Under the pieces are notes generated by a model. It saw only the letters and a list, made by a program, of their open reading frames with translations. It was not told where the DNA came from and did not search any database. Below, piece by piece: positions 9,852-19,986 of a stretch of 64,000 bases of DNA (position 1 is its first letter; every line of letters begins with the position of its first letter). The position numbers and the translations under genes are program-made. This DNA comes from Agaribacterium haliotis. GTDB taxonomy: Bacteria > Pseudomonadota > Gammaproteobacteria > Pseudomonadales > Cellvibrionaceae. The stretch covers positions 558,126 to 622,125 of the forward strand of contig NZ_NKQJ01000001.1 in the NCBI RefSeq assembly GCF_002312815.1, written 5' to 3'.

Positions 9852-10379
9852 ATGATTGAAAACTTCAAGCCCCAGTCTTCTTACAACCGTGAAGAACTGC
9901 TTCAATGTGGTCGCGGCGAACTCTTTGGCCCTGGCAATGCTCAGCTGCCTATGCCCAACATGCTTATGGTCGACCGCATTACTCACATCGCCAGCACCGG
10001 CGGTGAGTTTGGCAAAGGCGAGATTATCGCCGAACTCGATATCAGCGAAGATCTGTGGTTCTTTGATTGCCACTTCCCTGGCGATCCGGTCATGCCTGGC
10101 TGCCTGGGCCTCGACGCCATGTGGCAACTGGTCGGCTTTTTCCTGGCGTGGAAAGGCAACCCCGGCCGCGGCCGCGCCCTCGGTACCGGCGACCTTAAAT
10201 TTACCGGCCAGGTACTACCCAGCGCCAAAAAGGTCACCTATCACATTCACTTAAAACGCGTGATTGAACGTAAACTGGTAATGGGTATTGCCGATGGCCG
10301 CGTCGCCGTTGACGGCAAAGAAATCTACTTTGCGAAGGACCTGCGTGTCGGCCTCTTTGGCAACACCGAAACCTTCTAA
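9852..10379 (+). CDS. fabA: 3-hydroxydecanoyl-ACP dehydratase/isomerase
   Basis: Dehydrates 3-hydroxyacyl-ACP and isomerises trans-2 to cis-3-decenoyl-ACP, the entry into anaerobic unsaturated fatty acid synthesis. The hot-dog active site block [20 protein letters not shown] contains the catalytic His (about 75) and Asp (about 89). 175 residues, normal for FabA. fabB follows after 99 bases; the pair is the standard FabA-FabB unsaturated fatty acid unit of gammaproteobacteria. Confidence 0.98.
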   Translation: MIENFKPQSSYNREELLQCGRGELFGPGNAQLPMPNMLMVDRITHIASTGGEFGKGEIIAELDISEDLWFFDCHFPGDPVMPGCLGLDAMWQLVGFFLAWKGNPGRGRALGTGDLKFTGQVLPSAKKVTYHIHLKRVIERKLVMGIADGRVAVDGKEIYFAKDLRVGLFGNTETF

Positions 10380-10478
10380 TAAAATTTGGCCTGCAAGGCC
10401 TAGCTTGGCGGCGCTCTGTGCAATAATAGAGGCTGTCGCCCCCAGCTCCAGCGAGCAAGACTTAGACAGAGGCATACT

Positions 10479-11693
10479 ATGAAACGTGTCGTTATTACAG
10501 GCCTTGGCATCGTATCGTGCATCGGCAACGACAAAGATACCGTGCTGAACGCACTAAAAGAAGGCAAATCCGGCATTAAAGTCAATCCCGACTACGTTGA
10601 GCACGGCTTTCGCAGCCACATTGCAGGCTCCGTAGATATTGACATCAGCGAGCACATTGACCGCAAAGTCGCTCGCTTTATGGGCGATGCTGCCGCATTT
10701 GCCTACATTTCGATGAAACAAGCCATCGAAGACAGCGGCCTCAGCGACGAACAAGTCAGCAACGAGCGCACGGGCATCATCATGGGCTCCGGCGGCGCTA
10801 GCACCGCCAGCGTCGTTGAAAGCGCCGACATCATCCGCAACCGTGGCGTTAAACGCGCCGGGCCCTACCGCGTTACCCAAACCATGGGCTCAACCGCCTC
10901 TGCCTGCCTGGCCACACCATTTAAAATCAAAGGCGTTAACTACAGCATCAGCTCGGCATGTGCGACCTCTGCCCACTGCATCGGCAACGCAATGGAACTG
11001 ATCCAGCTCGGCAAACAAGATGTTGTCTTTGCCGGCGGCGGCGAAGAAGAACACTGGACGCTCACCGGTTTATTTGATGCGATGGGTGCCCTATCAACCA
11101 AATACAACGACACCCCCGAGAAAGCTTCTCGCCCCTACGACGCCAACCGCGACGGCTTTGTTATCGCCGGCGGCGGCGGCTGTGTTGTGCTTGAAAGTCT
11201 CGAGCACGCCCAGGCACGCGGCGCAAAAATCTACGGCGAGCTTGTCGGTTATGGCGCGACCTCCGACGGTTACGACATGGTTGCCCCCTCAGGCGAAGGC
11301 GCTGCGCGCTGTATGCGCATGGCCATGCAGGATATCGACGGCGACATCGACTACATCAACAGCCACGGCACCTCAACCCCTGTTGGCGATGTTGCCGAAC
11401 TCGGCGCGGTGAAAGAAGTCTTTGGCGACAATATACCGCCAACCGCTTCTACCAAGTCTCTGACCGGCCACAGCCTTGGCGCAACGGGTGTTCAGGAAGC
11501 CATCTACACCCTGCTGATGATGGAAAACAACTTTATTGCAGCCTCCGCCAACGTTGAAGAACTCGACGAAGCCGCTGCTGACTGCAATATTGTTACCGAG
11601 AAGCGCGAGGCCGATATCAAGCTCGCCATGAGCAACAGCTTTGGTTTCGGCGGCACAAATGCCACACTGATTATGAAAAAATACGAAGGCTAA
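10479..11693 (+). CDS. fabB: Beta-ketoacyl-ACP synthase I
   Basis: Elongates cis-3-decenoyl-ACP made by FabA. The thiolase-fold catalytic triad is visible: the nucleophile in [10 protein letters not shown] (Cys about 161), [11 protein letters not shown] (His about 295) and GHSLGATG (His about 331), and the C-terminal [10 protein letters not shown]. 404 residues. AGAGG sits before the ATG. It ends before a strong bidirectional terminator at 11721-11755. Confidence 0.98.
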   Translation: MKRVVITGLGIVSCIGNDKDTVLNALKEGKSGIKVNPDYVEHGFRSHIAGSVDIDISEHIDRKVARFMGDAAAFAYISMKQAIEDSGLSDEQVSNERTGIIMGSGGASTASVVESADIIRNRGVKRAGPYRVTQTMGSTASACLATPFKIKGVNYSISSACATSAHCIGNAMELIQLGKQDVVFAGGGEEEHWTLTGLFDAMGALSTKYNDTPEKASRPYDANRDGFVIAGGGGCVVLESLEHAQARGAKIYGELVGYGATSDGYDMVAPSGEGAARCMRMAMQDIDGDIDYINSHGTSTPVGDVAELGAVKEVFGDNIPPTASTKSLTGHSLGATGVQEAIYTLLMMENNFIAASANVEELDEAAADCNIVTEKREADIKLAMSNSFGFGGTNATLIMKKYEG

Positions 11694-11720
11694 GGCCAAT
11701 ATCAAGGGCCCTGAGCCCGA

Positions 11721-11755
11721 CACAAAAAAGGCGCCGGAAGGCGCCTTTTTTTGTG
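11721..11755. terminator. Strong bidirectional terminator
   Basis: CACAAAAAAGGCGCC and GGCGCCTTTTTTTGTG pair around a GGAA tetraloop, with A and T runs on both sides. It separates fabB from the convergent RmlD-like gene. Confidence 0.93.
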
Positions 11756-11807
11756 TATGTATTTGCGATTGCACGCAAAAGAAAAAGCATGACAAAAACA
11801 AATCAAG

Positions 11808-12689
11808 TTAACCGGAGACCTGCACCTCAATCACCGGTATTAGAGCCCGGTCTTGCATCCAGGCCCTCAGCAGACGACCAAACCCCCGCCGCCAAGTCGG
11901 TAACTGAATACCAAAATCATCGGTGATACGCCGCCCCTGTAAAGCAGCCTCACCGCGAAGCAACACTCGCTCATCGTCGACACCGGCAACAGCAGGCAAA
12001 TCAAAAGGCCTGTCGAGCTCCTTACTTAACTGGCGAAGCAAGTGATCACAAAACTCGGCTTCAGAACAGGTATCGGCACTGTGCAGATTAAAAACACCCC
12101 AGTTTTCAGCGCCACAAAAAATCTGCTGCAATAGAGCCTGCAGCACCCCAGCCACATAAGCCGAAGACAACGGCGCGCCAAAGTGGTGATCACTAACCAA
12201 GAGCCCCTGATCGCCACTCAGTAAACGCGGCACCATCAGTGCGAGCAGCGCCTCATCACCGGCATCAAGCATCCAGCTGCAGCGCAAACGAATATGCTTA
12301 ACCAGGGAACAAACCTTGAGCTCACGCTCCGACCAGAAACTTGCTTCGACGTCCCGAGCTGAAAGCGATTCATTAAACTCACCCTGAAAAGATTCACCGG
12401 CAATACGATAGGAGCCCAACTGCAGCAGCGGGCAAGCCAGCTCGGCACTTAGTCCAACCAAGCTCGACAGCGCTGAATCGTAACAGCCTTGCAACGGAGG
12501 CTCGTCAACAAGATCAAGCACAGCGCTCACATGCAGCCGATCAAACTCCGGCAATACTGCCTGCCGACAATCTAGCTCCTGCACGCGCCACGGGCCATCT
12601 TCAAGCAACGCCAAAAACGATGCGGCGACATGCCCTCCGGCATGCAGTACAACAACGCGATAACTCACGCTCAGGCCCTCATCAAGCAA
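11808..12689 (-). CDS. RmlD-like sugar nucleotide-binding domain protein (divergent)
   Basis: A 293-residue protein resembling the RmlD substrate-binding/extended SDR superfamily: an N-terminal Rossmann-like strand (VSYRVVVLHAGGHVAASFLA), a mid region where a YxxxK-type centre would be expected but only LLQLGSYRIAGES is seen, and a central run DQGLLVSDHHFGAPLSSAYVAG with the D-x-x-G-x-P-x-S order of dTDP-4-dehydrorhamnose reductases. The glycine motif and catalytic Tyr-Lys pair look eroded, so it may be a non-catalytic binding protein. It lies 29 bases after ssb on the same strand. Substrate unknown. Confidence 0.55.
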   Translation of the reverse strand: MLDEGLSVSYRVVVLHAGGHVAASFLALLEDGPWRVQELDCRQAVLPEFDRLHVSAVLDLVDEPPLQGCYDSALSSLVGLSAELACPLLQLGSYRIAGESFQGEFNESLSARDVEASFWSERELKVCSLVKHIRLRCSWMLDAGDEALLALMVPRLLSGDQGLLVSDHHFGAPLSSAYVAGVLQALLQQIFCGAENWGVFNLHSADTCSEAEFCDHLLRQLSKELDRPFDLPAVAGVDDERVLLRGEAALQGRRITDDFGIQLPTWRRGFGRLLRAWMQDRALIPVIEVQVSG

Positions 12690-12718
12690 CTCAAAGCAAG
12701 CAGGTTAGCGCAAAGGGC

Positions 12719-13279
12719 TTAAAAAGGAATATCGTCATCAAAAGCATCCATCGCCGGTGGCGCTGGTGGTACCGGTGCTTGCGACGGAGCTTGCTGAGGA
12801 GCTGCCTGCGGCGCCGCTTGCTGAGGTGCCTGCTGCATCGGCTGTTGCGCCTGCGGTGCATAAGCCGGCTGCTGAGCCGCCCCACCTGCCGCCATTGCCC
12901 CACCCATTGGAGCCTGAGCATAGGCGCCGCCCTGCTCTGCACGACTGTCGAGCATCTGCATCTCGCTGGCGACAATTTCAGTGGTGTAGCGATCCTGACC
13001 GCTTTGATCTTGCCACTTGCGGGTACGCAAACTGCCCTCGATATAAAGCTTGCTGCCCTTGCGCACGTATTCGCCAACAATTTCCGCCAGGCGATTAAAA
13101 AACACGACGCGGTGCCATTCCGTTCGCTCTTGATTTTGACCGGTCTGCTTGTCCTTCCAGGTCTCCGAGGTCGCCAGGCTAACATTGGTCACTGCCGCAC
13201 CACTCGCTGTAAATTTTGTTTCGGGATCCTGCCCGCAATTGCCAACCAAGATGACCTTGTTCACTCCGCGTGACGCCAT
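12719..13279 (-). CDS. ssb: Single-stranded DNA-binding protein
   Basis: Coats single-stranded DNA in replication, recombination and repair. [20 protein letters not shown] begins the OB-fold (residues 1-110, with the [11 protein letters not shown] and [14 protein letters not shown] blocks). Residues about 115-175 form a Gln/Ala/Pro-rich linker with repeated QQAPQ- and PQQAP-like units, and the C-terminus DDDIPF is the partner-protein-binding tip. 186 residues. The MFS-ssb order facing uvrA is classical; here a regulator gene has come between the MFS gene and uvrA. Confidence 0.98.
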   Translation of the reverse strand: MASRGVNKVILVGNCGQDPETKFTASGAAVTNVSLATSETWKDKQTGQNQERTEWHRVVFFNRLAEIVGEYVRKGSKLYIEGSLRTRKWQDQSGQDRYTTEIVASEMQMLDSRAEQGGAYAQAPMGGAMAAGGAAQQPAYAPQAQQPMQQAPQQAAPQAAPQQAPSQAPVPPAPPAMDAFDDDIPF

Positions 13280-13354
13280 ATTCTTACCTACCTAGTACTC
13301 TTTTAAACTTAACGATTGCTATTTATTTATCTATTACTGACTTGAGCGCTACGA

Positions 13355-14701
13355 TCAAGCCTTTAAATGAGCAGCCAAGTGCTGCTCTAGCAGGGACATA
13401 TCTAAACGACTTTTGTCGACCTTTAAATAAAGCTGCGCTTCATCTTCGACATAAATAACATCGCTGACACCGTCCAGAGCCAATAAATCGACATCGACAA
13501 TGGAGTTAGATACCGCGTAACTCAAACTGTGTGCAGCCTCAGGGGCCTTCATCGGCAAAGCCAACAACAACCAAAGCACCACACACAGCCCGGCCACAAC
13601 AAAGACCGCCACTTCGGCACCACTATCAAACAAATAACCACCAGCCACACCGCCACAAAAGGCACCGAGAAACTGGCTGCTACTATATATACCCATCGCC
13701 GTGCCGCGACCGCCGGCCGGACACATCTTGCTAACCAGAGAAGGTAACATGGCTTCAAGCAGGTTAAAAGCCACAAAAAACACCGACAAACTCAGCAGAA
13801 CAAACACCGTGGATGCGTAGCCAAAAGCAAACGCAAACAAACTCAGCGCCAGGCAAGCAACCGCGCCAATAAAAGCAAATTTAGCTCGGCCTGCCTTTTC
13901 CGCCCTCATCATCAGAGCCACCGCCAACACAAACGCAACAAGCATCAACGGCAAATACAACTGCCAGTGCTCTTTGGCCGGCAAGCCGAGCGACGACACC
14001 AGCAGTGAGGGCACCACTACAAACACCGCGGTCATCACGGCGTGAAGAACAAAAATACCGACATTTAAGCGCGCCAGCGCCGGATTTAAAAAGCTACTTA
14101 AAAACAGCGCCGGCACCGCCATACTGTCTCGACGCGGCGAATTTAGCTGCTTGACTTGCGGCACCAAACACAGCGCCAGTATCAGCGCCACCGAACCGAG
14201 CCCGGCGGTCACGACAAAGATCGTGCTCAAACCACCCTTTGCAGCCAACACCGGCCCAAGCACCATCGCCAACACAAAACTAAAACCGATCGATGCGCCA
14301 ATGGCAGCCATCGCCTTTGAGCGATTCTTATCTGTGGTTAGATCTGCCAGCAGAGCCATCACGGTGCTTGCGATGGCCCCACAGCCCTGCAGCGCGCGAC
14401 CGAGGATCAAGCCCCACACCGATTCGGCGCAGGCAGCAACAATACTACCGATAATAAAAACCAATAAACCGAGCACAATAACAAGCTTGCGGCCAATCAA
14501 ATCCGAAAGCAGCCCCAACGGAATTTGCAGCAAAGCCTGACTAAGCCCATAAATGCCCAAAGCTAAGCCTAAAGTCGTAGCACTTGCCCCACAATAATCC
14601 TGGCCATAAATAAACATGACCGGTAAAACCATGAACAGCCCTAACATACGGACCATATATAAGGAGGCGAGAGACAGGACAGCGCGCAGCTCGTGCTTCA
14701 C
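13355..14701 (-). CDS. MFS transporter, YajR-like with C-terminal YAM-type domain
   Basis: Inner membrane transporter with twelve predicted hydrophobic segments. Motif A is seen as GLLSDLIGRK after the second segment, with motif B/C-like LGRALQGCGA. After the last membrane segment, a soluble tail of about 65 residues (DGVSDVIYVEDEAQLYLKVDKS) resembles the ferredoxin-like YAM domain of YajR. The start is the GTG at 14701, eight bases after GGAG; a longer frame from 14749 lacks a ribosome-binding site. Upstream neighbour of ssb in the same direction. Substrate unknown; drug or metabolite export is typical of relatives. Confidence 0.8.
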   Translation of the reverse strand: MKHELRAVLSLASLYMVRMLGLFMVLPVMFIYGQDYCGASATTLGLALGIYGLSQALLQIPLGLLSDLIGRKLVIVLGLLVFIIGSIVAACAESVWGLILGRALQGCGAIASTVMALLADLTTDKNRSKAMAAIGASIGFSFVLAMVLGPVLAAKGGLSTIFVVTAGLGSVALILALCLVPQVKQLNSPRRDSMAVPALFLSSFLNPALARLNVGIFVLHAVMTAVFVVVPSLLVSSLGLPAKEHWQLYLPLMLVAFVLAVALMMRAEKAGRAKFAFIGAVACLALSLFAFAFGYASTVFVLLSLSVFFVAFNLLEAMLPSLVSKMCPAGGRGTAMGIYSSSQFLGAFCGGVAGGYLFDSGAEVAVFVVAGLCVVLWLLLALPMKAPEAAHSLSYAVSNSIVDVDLLALDGVSDVIYVEDEAQLYLKVDKSRLDMSLLEQHLAAHLKA

Positions 14702-14978
14702 AACAAGAAACTCCAAAACATAGGTGACAAAGGCCGCGGATTGTAGCAATGTAGCGCCCCCTGGCCTAGCAACTCAGCCCGCAAAAGCAGTGGCGCAATA
14801 TTCAACAAGGGAATGCAGTGAAAAAAAATGTTGATCAGTGCCCAACTTTGTCATGTCAGTTGGTACTTTTTCAGCAGCTCAGTTACACTAGGTTCCAGAA
14901 AAACTCAGACTTGTCCCAAGCAGACGCGTAAAAACAACTACTATTTATTACTCGGAAGTCATTCCCCAAGGCCATACT

Positions 14979-15644
14979 GTGATTGCACCCGAAGCGATAT
15001 CGAACAAAGCGACAGCCAACGTTGCCCTGTACTCAGTAAACAACAGCTTGCAAACAGGGCTGCTCGCCAAGTTAATCTCCCAGGAGCTCGAGCTAAATTG
15101 TAACGTCTACCGCGAATTTAGCGCCGTTCCAAGTGAAATATCCCTTTTACTTATCGACTGTCAAGGCGAAAACCTCGACAGTCTGAATCAAATTGCTCGC
15201 GATATTAACGAGCATTGCAGTGGCGCTAACGCCGCACTACTTAACGCCGAATACGACAGCGAGCACGAAAACCTGCTCGACTGGCCCTGCATCAGCGGCC
15301 TGTTTTATGCCGATTCCGACCAGGACCAACTTCTGCGCGGCCTGCGCTCTTTGCTCGACGGTGACTACTGGGTACCGCGGCGCCTGCTGCACCACTTCCT
15401 GGATAAAAACCGCAAAGTTCCATCGATGGCGAGCCAGCCTGACGTCAAACTCACCAAGCGCGAGCGCCAAATACTGAAACTAATTAATGACGGCGCCACC
15501 AATGCCGACATCGCCGGCGCACTCACCGTTAGTGAGCACACCGTCAAAAGCCACCTGTACAACGTGTACAAAAAAATCGGCGTGCGCAACCGCCTTGAAG
15601 CCAGTAACTGGGCACGCAACATGCCCGAAAGTGAACTGAGTTAA
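14979..15644 (+). CDS. LuxR-type regulator resembling CsgD
   Basis: A 221-residue transcription factor. The C-terminal LuxR helix-turn-helix covers about residues 155-215 ([20 protein letters not shown], then [17 protein letters not shown]). The N-terminal part is a receiver-like domain lacking the acidic phosphorylation cluster; stretches such as [26 protein letters not shown] and [13 protein letters not shown] align by eye with E. coli CsgD, the curli and cellulose regulator. The start is GTG. No curli or cellulose genes are in the window. It is inserted between uvrA and the MFS-ssb pair, normally direct neighbours. Targets unknown, with biofilm matrix control the favoured inference. Confidence 0.75.
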   Translation: MIAPEAISNKATANVALYSVNNSLQTGLLAKLISQELELNCNVYREFSAVPSEISLLLIDCQGENLDSLNQIARDINEHCSGANAALLNAEYDSEHENLLDWPCISGLFYADSDQDQLLRGLRSLLDGDYWVPRRLLHHFLDKNRKVPSMASQPDVKLTKRERQILKLINDGATNADIAGALTVSEHTVKSHLYNVYKKIGVRNRLEASNWARNMPESELS

Positions 15645-15662
15645 CTCCCTCCTCACAAGCAA

Positions 15663-15703
15663 GTGACACTGAGCAAAGCACTGGATATAATCCCAGTGCT
15701 TTG
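15663..15703 (+). promoter_or_regulatory. uvrA promoter overlapped by a palindromic operator
   Basis: GTGACA (15663-15668), a 17-base spacer and a perfect TATAAT (15686-15691) make a strong promoter. The TATAAT lies in the 8-base centre of a perfect 11-bp-arm inverted repeat, CAAAGCACTGG (15674-15684) and CCAGTGCTTTG (15693-15703). The central CTGG-N8-CCAG differs from the gammaproteobacterial LexA box CTGT-N8-ACAG at one position per half. It could be a variant SOS operator, or alternatively a terminator hairpin of the preceding gene. Confidence 0.6.
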
Positions 15704-15757
15704 TTGCATCCCTCCGGTGCAACCCACCACAAACATCAGCTAAACAAGGGCTCAGGC

Positions 15758-18580
15758 GTGGAAAAAATCGTCGTTGAGGGTGCGCGCACGCACAATCTCA
15801 AAAACATCAATGTAAGCATTCCCCGTGACCAACTGATCGTCATTACCGGCTTGAGCGGCTCGGGCAAGAGCTCTCTGGCCTTTGATACGCTCTATGCAGA
15901 GGGGCAGCGACGCTACGTTGAGTCACTGTCTACTTACGCCCGGCAGTTTCTGTCGATGATGGAAAAACCCGATGTCGACCATATCGAAGGCCTGAGCCCG
16001 GCGATCTCCATCGAGCAAAAAAGTACCTCGCACAACCCCCGCTCCACAGTCGGAACCATTACCGAAATATACGACTACCTGCGCTTGTTGTTTGCGCGTG
16101 TTGGCGAACCGCGCTGCCCGATACACAACGAACCACTGGCTGCACAAACTGTGTCGCAAATGGTCGATCAACTGCTGGCCCTGCCCGAGGGCAGCAAATT
16201 GATGTTATTAGCACCGATCATTAAAGAGCGCAAAGGCGAGCACTTACACGTGCTCGAAAACCTGCGTCGCGACGGCTATATTCGCGCGCGTATCGACGGC
16301 CTCGTCGTCGATCTCGACGACGCGCCCAAACTCGACAAACGCAAAAAGCACAGCATTGATGTAGTGATTGATCGCTTTAAGATTCGCGACGACATCAGTG
16401 TGCGTCTCGCAGAGAGCATCGAAACTGCGATTGCGCTTAGCGACGGCATTGTTATCGCAGCCGATATGGACGGCGAGCGCGAAGACCAGCTATTTTCCGC
16501 CCGCCACAGCTGCCCGCACTGCGATTACGCTCTCGGCGAATTAGAGCCGCGCCTGTTCTCGTTTAACAATCCAGCAGGGGCCTGCTCAAGCTGCGACGGT
16601 CTCGGCGTTAAACAGTATTTTAGCGAAGAGCTGATTGTGCAGTTCCCCGAGGCCTCGCTCGCCGATGGCGCCATCCGCGGCTGGGATAGACGCAACCTTT
16701 ATTATTTTCACATGCTGAAAAGCCTTGGCGAACACTACGGCTTTGACATAGAAACACCGTGGAAAAAACTGCGTAAAAAACATAGAGAAGCGGTTTTATA
16801 CGGTTCAGGCAGCGAGGAAATTGACTTTCGCTACGTCAACGACCGCGGCAATGTTTACGAGCGCAGCCACAGCTTCGAAGGTGTTATCCCCAACTTTGAA
16901 CGCCGTTTTCGCGACACGGAGAGTAATTCGGTGCGCGAAGAGCTGGCCAAGTTTTTATCAACCAGCGAATGTCCAAGCTGCGGCGGCGCGCGTTTGCGCG
17001 AGGAAGCTCGCCACGTTTTTATCAACGAACAAAACCTACCCGAGCTGACAACCCTGCCCATCGGCGAAGCCTTTGATTATTTTAACCAACTGAGCTTCAG
17101 CGGCGCCAAACACGAAATTGCTGAAAAGATTATCAAAGAGCTGCAGGACAGGCTGCGCTTTTTGGTGGATGTTGGCCTGAACTACCTAACCTTGAACCGC
17201 AGCGCTGAAACCTTAAGCGGCGGCGAAGCTCAGCGAATCCGCCTGGCAAGCCAAATCGGCGCCGGCCTTGTCGGTGTTATGTACATTCTCGACGAACCAT
17301 CGATTGGCTTGCACCAGCGCGATAACGACAGGCTGCTAAAAACGCTGACCCATCTGCGCGACCTCGGCAACACCGTTATTGTTGTTGAGCACGACGAAGA
17401 TGCTATTCGCAGCGCCGACTACATCCTCGACATCGGCCCCGGCGCCGGTGTACACGGTGGAGAAGTCATTGCTCAGGGCAGCTATAAACAGGTCGTCAAA
17501 AATAAAAAGAGCCTGACAGCCGACTATCTTAGCGGCCGTAAAAAGATTGAAGTTCCAGCAGTGCGCACAAGCTTCGAGCAAGACAAAATGCTGCACATCA
17601 GCGGCGCCTCGGGCAACAACCTGCAAAATGTCGACTTGAGCATTCCTCTGGGAGTGATGACCTGCATCACCGGAGTCAGCGGTTCGGGCAAAAGTACCCT
17701 GATCAATCGCACGCTATACCCACTGGCAGCGACGGCTCTGAATAAAGCGACAACACTAAAAGCCGCCGCCCACAAAAAAATTGACGGCCTGCAACTGCTC
17801 GATAAATGTGTCGACATCGACCAGAGCCCGATTGGCCGCACTCCGCGCTCCAACCCGGCAACCTACACCGGCATTTTTACACCGGTGCGCGAGCTGTTTG
17901 CCGGCACCCAAGAAGCCCGCTCACGCGGCTATAAGCCGGGTCGCTTTAGCTTTAATGTTAAAGGTGGGCGCTGCGAAGCCTGCCAAGGCGACGGAGTAGT
18001 TAAAGTTGAGATGCACTTTTTGCCCGATATTTACGTGCCCTGCGACGTCTGTAAGGGCAAGCGCTATAACCGAGAAACCCTGGAAATTAAATACAAAGGC
18101 AAAAATATCCACGAGGTACTCGACCTGACCGTCGAGGACGCGCGCGAATTTTTTGATGCCATTCCCGCCATCGCTAAAAAATTGCAGACACTTATCGATG
18201 TTGGCTTAAGTTACATTCGCCTCGGCCAGGCGGCCACGACCTTAAGTGGTGGTGAAGCCCAGCGCGTCAAACTCGCCAAAGAGTTAAGCAAGCGCGACAC
18301 CGGCCAAACCCTCTATATTCTCGACGAGCCAACCACAGGCCTGCACTTTCACGATATTCAACAATTGCTGGCGGTGCTGCACCGCCTGCGCGATCACGGC
18401 AACACCATTGTTGTTATTGAGCACAACCTCGATGTTATCAAAACCGCTGACTGGATCGTCGATCTTGGCCCCGAAGGTGGTTCGGGTGGCGGCCTGATTA
18501 TCGCTGAAGGCACTCCGGAGCAAGTTAGTCGCAATAAAAAGAGCCATACAGGCCGATTTTTAGCTCCGATGCTCAGTTAG
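15758..18580 (+). CDS. uvrA: Excinuclease ABC subunit A
   Basis: Damage-recognition ATPase of nucleotide excision repair. Two ABC modules are visible: Walker [10 protein letters not shown] (about 31-39) with signature [12 protein letters not shown] (about 488), and GVSGSGKST (about 640) with [12 protein letters not shown] (about 830). Zinc-binding cysteines appear in [18 protein letters not shown] and [15 protein letters not shown]. The start is taken as GTG at 15758 (AAGGG ahead), giving [16 protein letters not shown] and 940 residues, the same as E. coli UvrA; an upstream ATG at 15701 would add 19 unlikely residues and lies in the operator. Confidence 0.98.
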   Translation: MEKIVVEGARTHNLKNINVSIPRDQLIVITGLSGSGKSSLAFDTLYAEGQRRYVESLSTYARQFLSMMEKPDVDHIEGLSPAISIEQKSTSHNPRSTVGTITEIYDYLRLLFARVGEPRCPIHNEPLAAQTVSQMVDQLLALPEGSKLMLLAPIIKERKGEHLHVLENLRRDGYIRARIDGLVVDLDDAPKLDKRKKHSIDVVIDRFKIRDDISVRLAESIETAIALSDGIVIAADMDGEREDQLFSARHSCPHCDYALGELEPRLFSFNNPAGACSSCDGLGVKQYFSEELIVQFPEASLADGAIRGWDRRNLYYFHMLKSLGEHYGFDIETPWKKLRKKHREAVLYGSGSEEIDFRYVNDRGNVYERSHSFEGVIPNFERRFRDTESNSVREELAKFLSTSECPSCGGARLREEARHVFINEQNLPELTTLPIGEAFDYFNQLSFSGAKHEIAEKIIKELQDRLRFLVDVGLNYLTLNRSAETLSGGEAQRIRLASQIGAGLVGVMYILDEPSIGLHQRDNDRLLKTLTHLRDLGNTVIVVEHDEDAIRSADYILDIGPGAGVHGGEVIAQGSYKQVVKNKKSLTADYLSGRKKIEVPAVRTSFEQDKMLHISGASGNNLQNVDLSIPLGVMTCITGVSGSGKSTLINRTLYPLAATALNKATTLKAAAHKKIDGLQLLDKCVDIDQSPIGRTPRSNPATYTGIFTPVRELFAGTQEARSRGYKPGRFSFNVKGGRCEACQGDGVVKVEMHFLPDIYVPCDVCKGKRYNRETLEIKYKGKNIHEVLDLTVEDAREFFDAIPAIAKKLQTLIDVGLSYIRLGQAATTLSGGEAQRVKLAKELSKRDTGQTLYILDEPTTGLHFHDIQQLLAVLHRLRDHGNTIVVIEHNLDVIKTADWIVDLGPEGGSGGGLIIAEGTPEQVSRNKKSHTGRFLAPMLS

Positions 18581-18641
18581 AAGGCAATAAAAGAAACGTT
18601 TGAGCTATTGGCGCAAACCAGCCGCGTTACAACAGCTATTT

Positions 18642-18727
18642 TATCGAGGCTATTCACTCCGCCCTCGATATTATCAAGCCGGAAACCAAGCAGTGCAGCC
18701 ACGATAAACAGAGGCTGCACTGCTTGG
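18642..18727. repeat. Two adjacent inverted repeats between uvrA and glpD-like gene
   Basis: TATCGAGG (18642-18649) pairs with CCTCGATA (18663-18670), and CCAAGCAGTGCAGCC (18686-18700) pairs perfectly with GGCTGCACTGCTTGG (18713-18727) around a 12-base loop. Neither has a T-run, so they are poor rho-independent terminators. They lie in the 221-base gap between convergent genes. They may be a folded intergenic element or factor-dependent termination signal. Confidence 0.6.
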
Positions 18728-18801
18728 CGGCTCTTGAGCGCGGCGTGGGCGCCTGGTTACCCTAGGAGCCAACAAAAAGCTACTCTCAAACTAGCAGAAA
18801 A

Positions 18802-19986
18802 TTATTTTTGCAAAAAAAGCGTGCGAGTCGAACGCAAGCTGGCTTTATAACCCAAAGCCCGGGCCAATGCCGGAAGCAATTGCTCAGCATAGAGCCGGTA
18901 GGTCGTTAACTTGCCACCACAAATTGCCCAGTACGCGCCAAAATCACTCTCGTGCCAAACAACATGCTCGCGACCTGCGGCGTGCATTTTTTCTTTGCAC
19001 GCGGCAAGCACACGGGAGCCACAAAAGCTCGCCACTAACTCATCTGCAGAAAGTGACCGAGCGGGAAAATAATAATTGTGAACGGCAATTAAATAGTGCA
19101 GTTCTTGCTCACTGCACGCGAGCGTTTCCAGCTCACCGTCGTCTTGCAGCTGTTTTTCAGTCGTCCCGATTAACAGCTTGCCCTGCCACGGTAAAACAAA
19201 AACTGGCCGACCGTCCTCCGGGGACTCGAGATAACAGTGACGGTAATCAGCCTTTAAAGAAAAGAGTACATGGCTGCCGGCAAGCTTACTGATATTCAAC
19301 GCCTTGGGCAAAGGCTGCAATGCCCCGTGTACACGATCAACCCAGGGACCCGCCGCATTAATTACAACTCGCGAACGCATATTAAACGCCGAACCTCGCA
19401 ATTCAAAACCCTGCTCAGTCTTGCAAATTCTGTCGACCTCGGTGCAAAAAAACAGCTTGGCACCCAGAGCTTTTGCGCTTTTTAATACCGCTAAACCGAG
19501 CGCCCTATCGTCTGTTTGTGCGTCGTTATAAATAAACAACGCACTTAACCGGTCACAATTAAGCCCCGCTTCAGATGCTTTTTTTTGCGCACGCTTGCCC
19601 CAGAACACAGAAAATGCGCCATCGCGACAAAAACCAGCCAGGGCCCAGTAACACAATAAACCCAAAGCAATACACCAAAAGCTACGAACACTGTGTTTAT
19701 AAACCGGAAGGTAAAAAGGCTGCAGGCGAACCAAATCCGGCGCCAGCTTGCACAACAAGCGCCGCTCCTTTAAGCACTGACGCACCAGTGCAAATTTACC
19801 CTGCTCTAAATAACGCAAGCCGCCGTGAATAAGCTTAGTGCTGCGGCTCGACGTTTGCGTGAGCGGCTCGGGCATTTTTTCAACAACGGCCACCTTCCAG
19901 CCCTGCAACGAACACGCTTGCGCCAGGCCAAGGCCCTGAATGCCGGCGCCAATGATGGCAACATCATATTCATCACTAGAGCTCAT
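18802..19986 (-). CDS. Glycerol-3-phosphate dehydrogenase-like FAD oxidase, short form
   Basis: A 394-residue FAD protein of the GlpD/DAO superfamily: the dinucleotide motif IIGAGIQGLGLA (about 10-21), SSRSTKLIHGGLRYLEQG typical of GlpD, and a late ICGGKLTTYR motif also typical of GlpD. It would oxidise sn-glycerol 3-phosphate to dihydroxyacetone phosphate at the membrane. E. coli GlpD is about 500 residues; this protein ends soon after GGKLTTYR and lacks the C-terminal cap domain. It overlaps the upstream glycerophosphodiesterase gene by 11 bases, so the two are translationally coupled. Supply from the neighbouring GDPD and FGGY kinase supports the substrate. Confidence 0.75.
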   Translation of the reverse strand: MSSSDEYDVAIIGAGIQGLGLAQACSLQGWKVAVVEKMPEPLTQTSSRSTKLIHGGLRYLEQGKFALVRQCLKERRLLCKLAPDLVRLQPFYLPVYKHSVRSFWCIALGLLCYWALAGFCRDGAFSVFWGKRAQKKASEAGLNCDRLSALFIYNDAQTDDRALGLAVLKSAKALGAKLFFCTEVDRICKTEQGFELRGSAFNMRSRVVINAAGPWVDRVHGALQPLPKALNISKLAGSHVLFSLKADYRHCYLESPEDGRPVFVLPWQGKLLIGTTEKQLQDDGELETLACSEQELHYLIAVHNYYFPARSLSADELVASFCGSRVLAACKEKMHAAGREHVVWHESDFGAYWAICGGKLTTYRLYAEQLLPALARALGYKASLRSTRTLFLQK

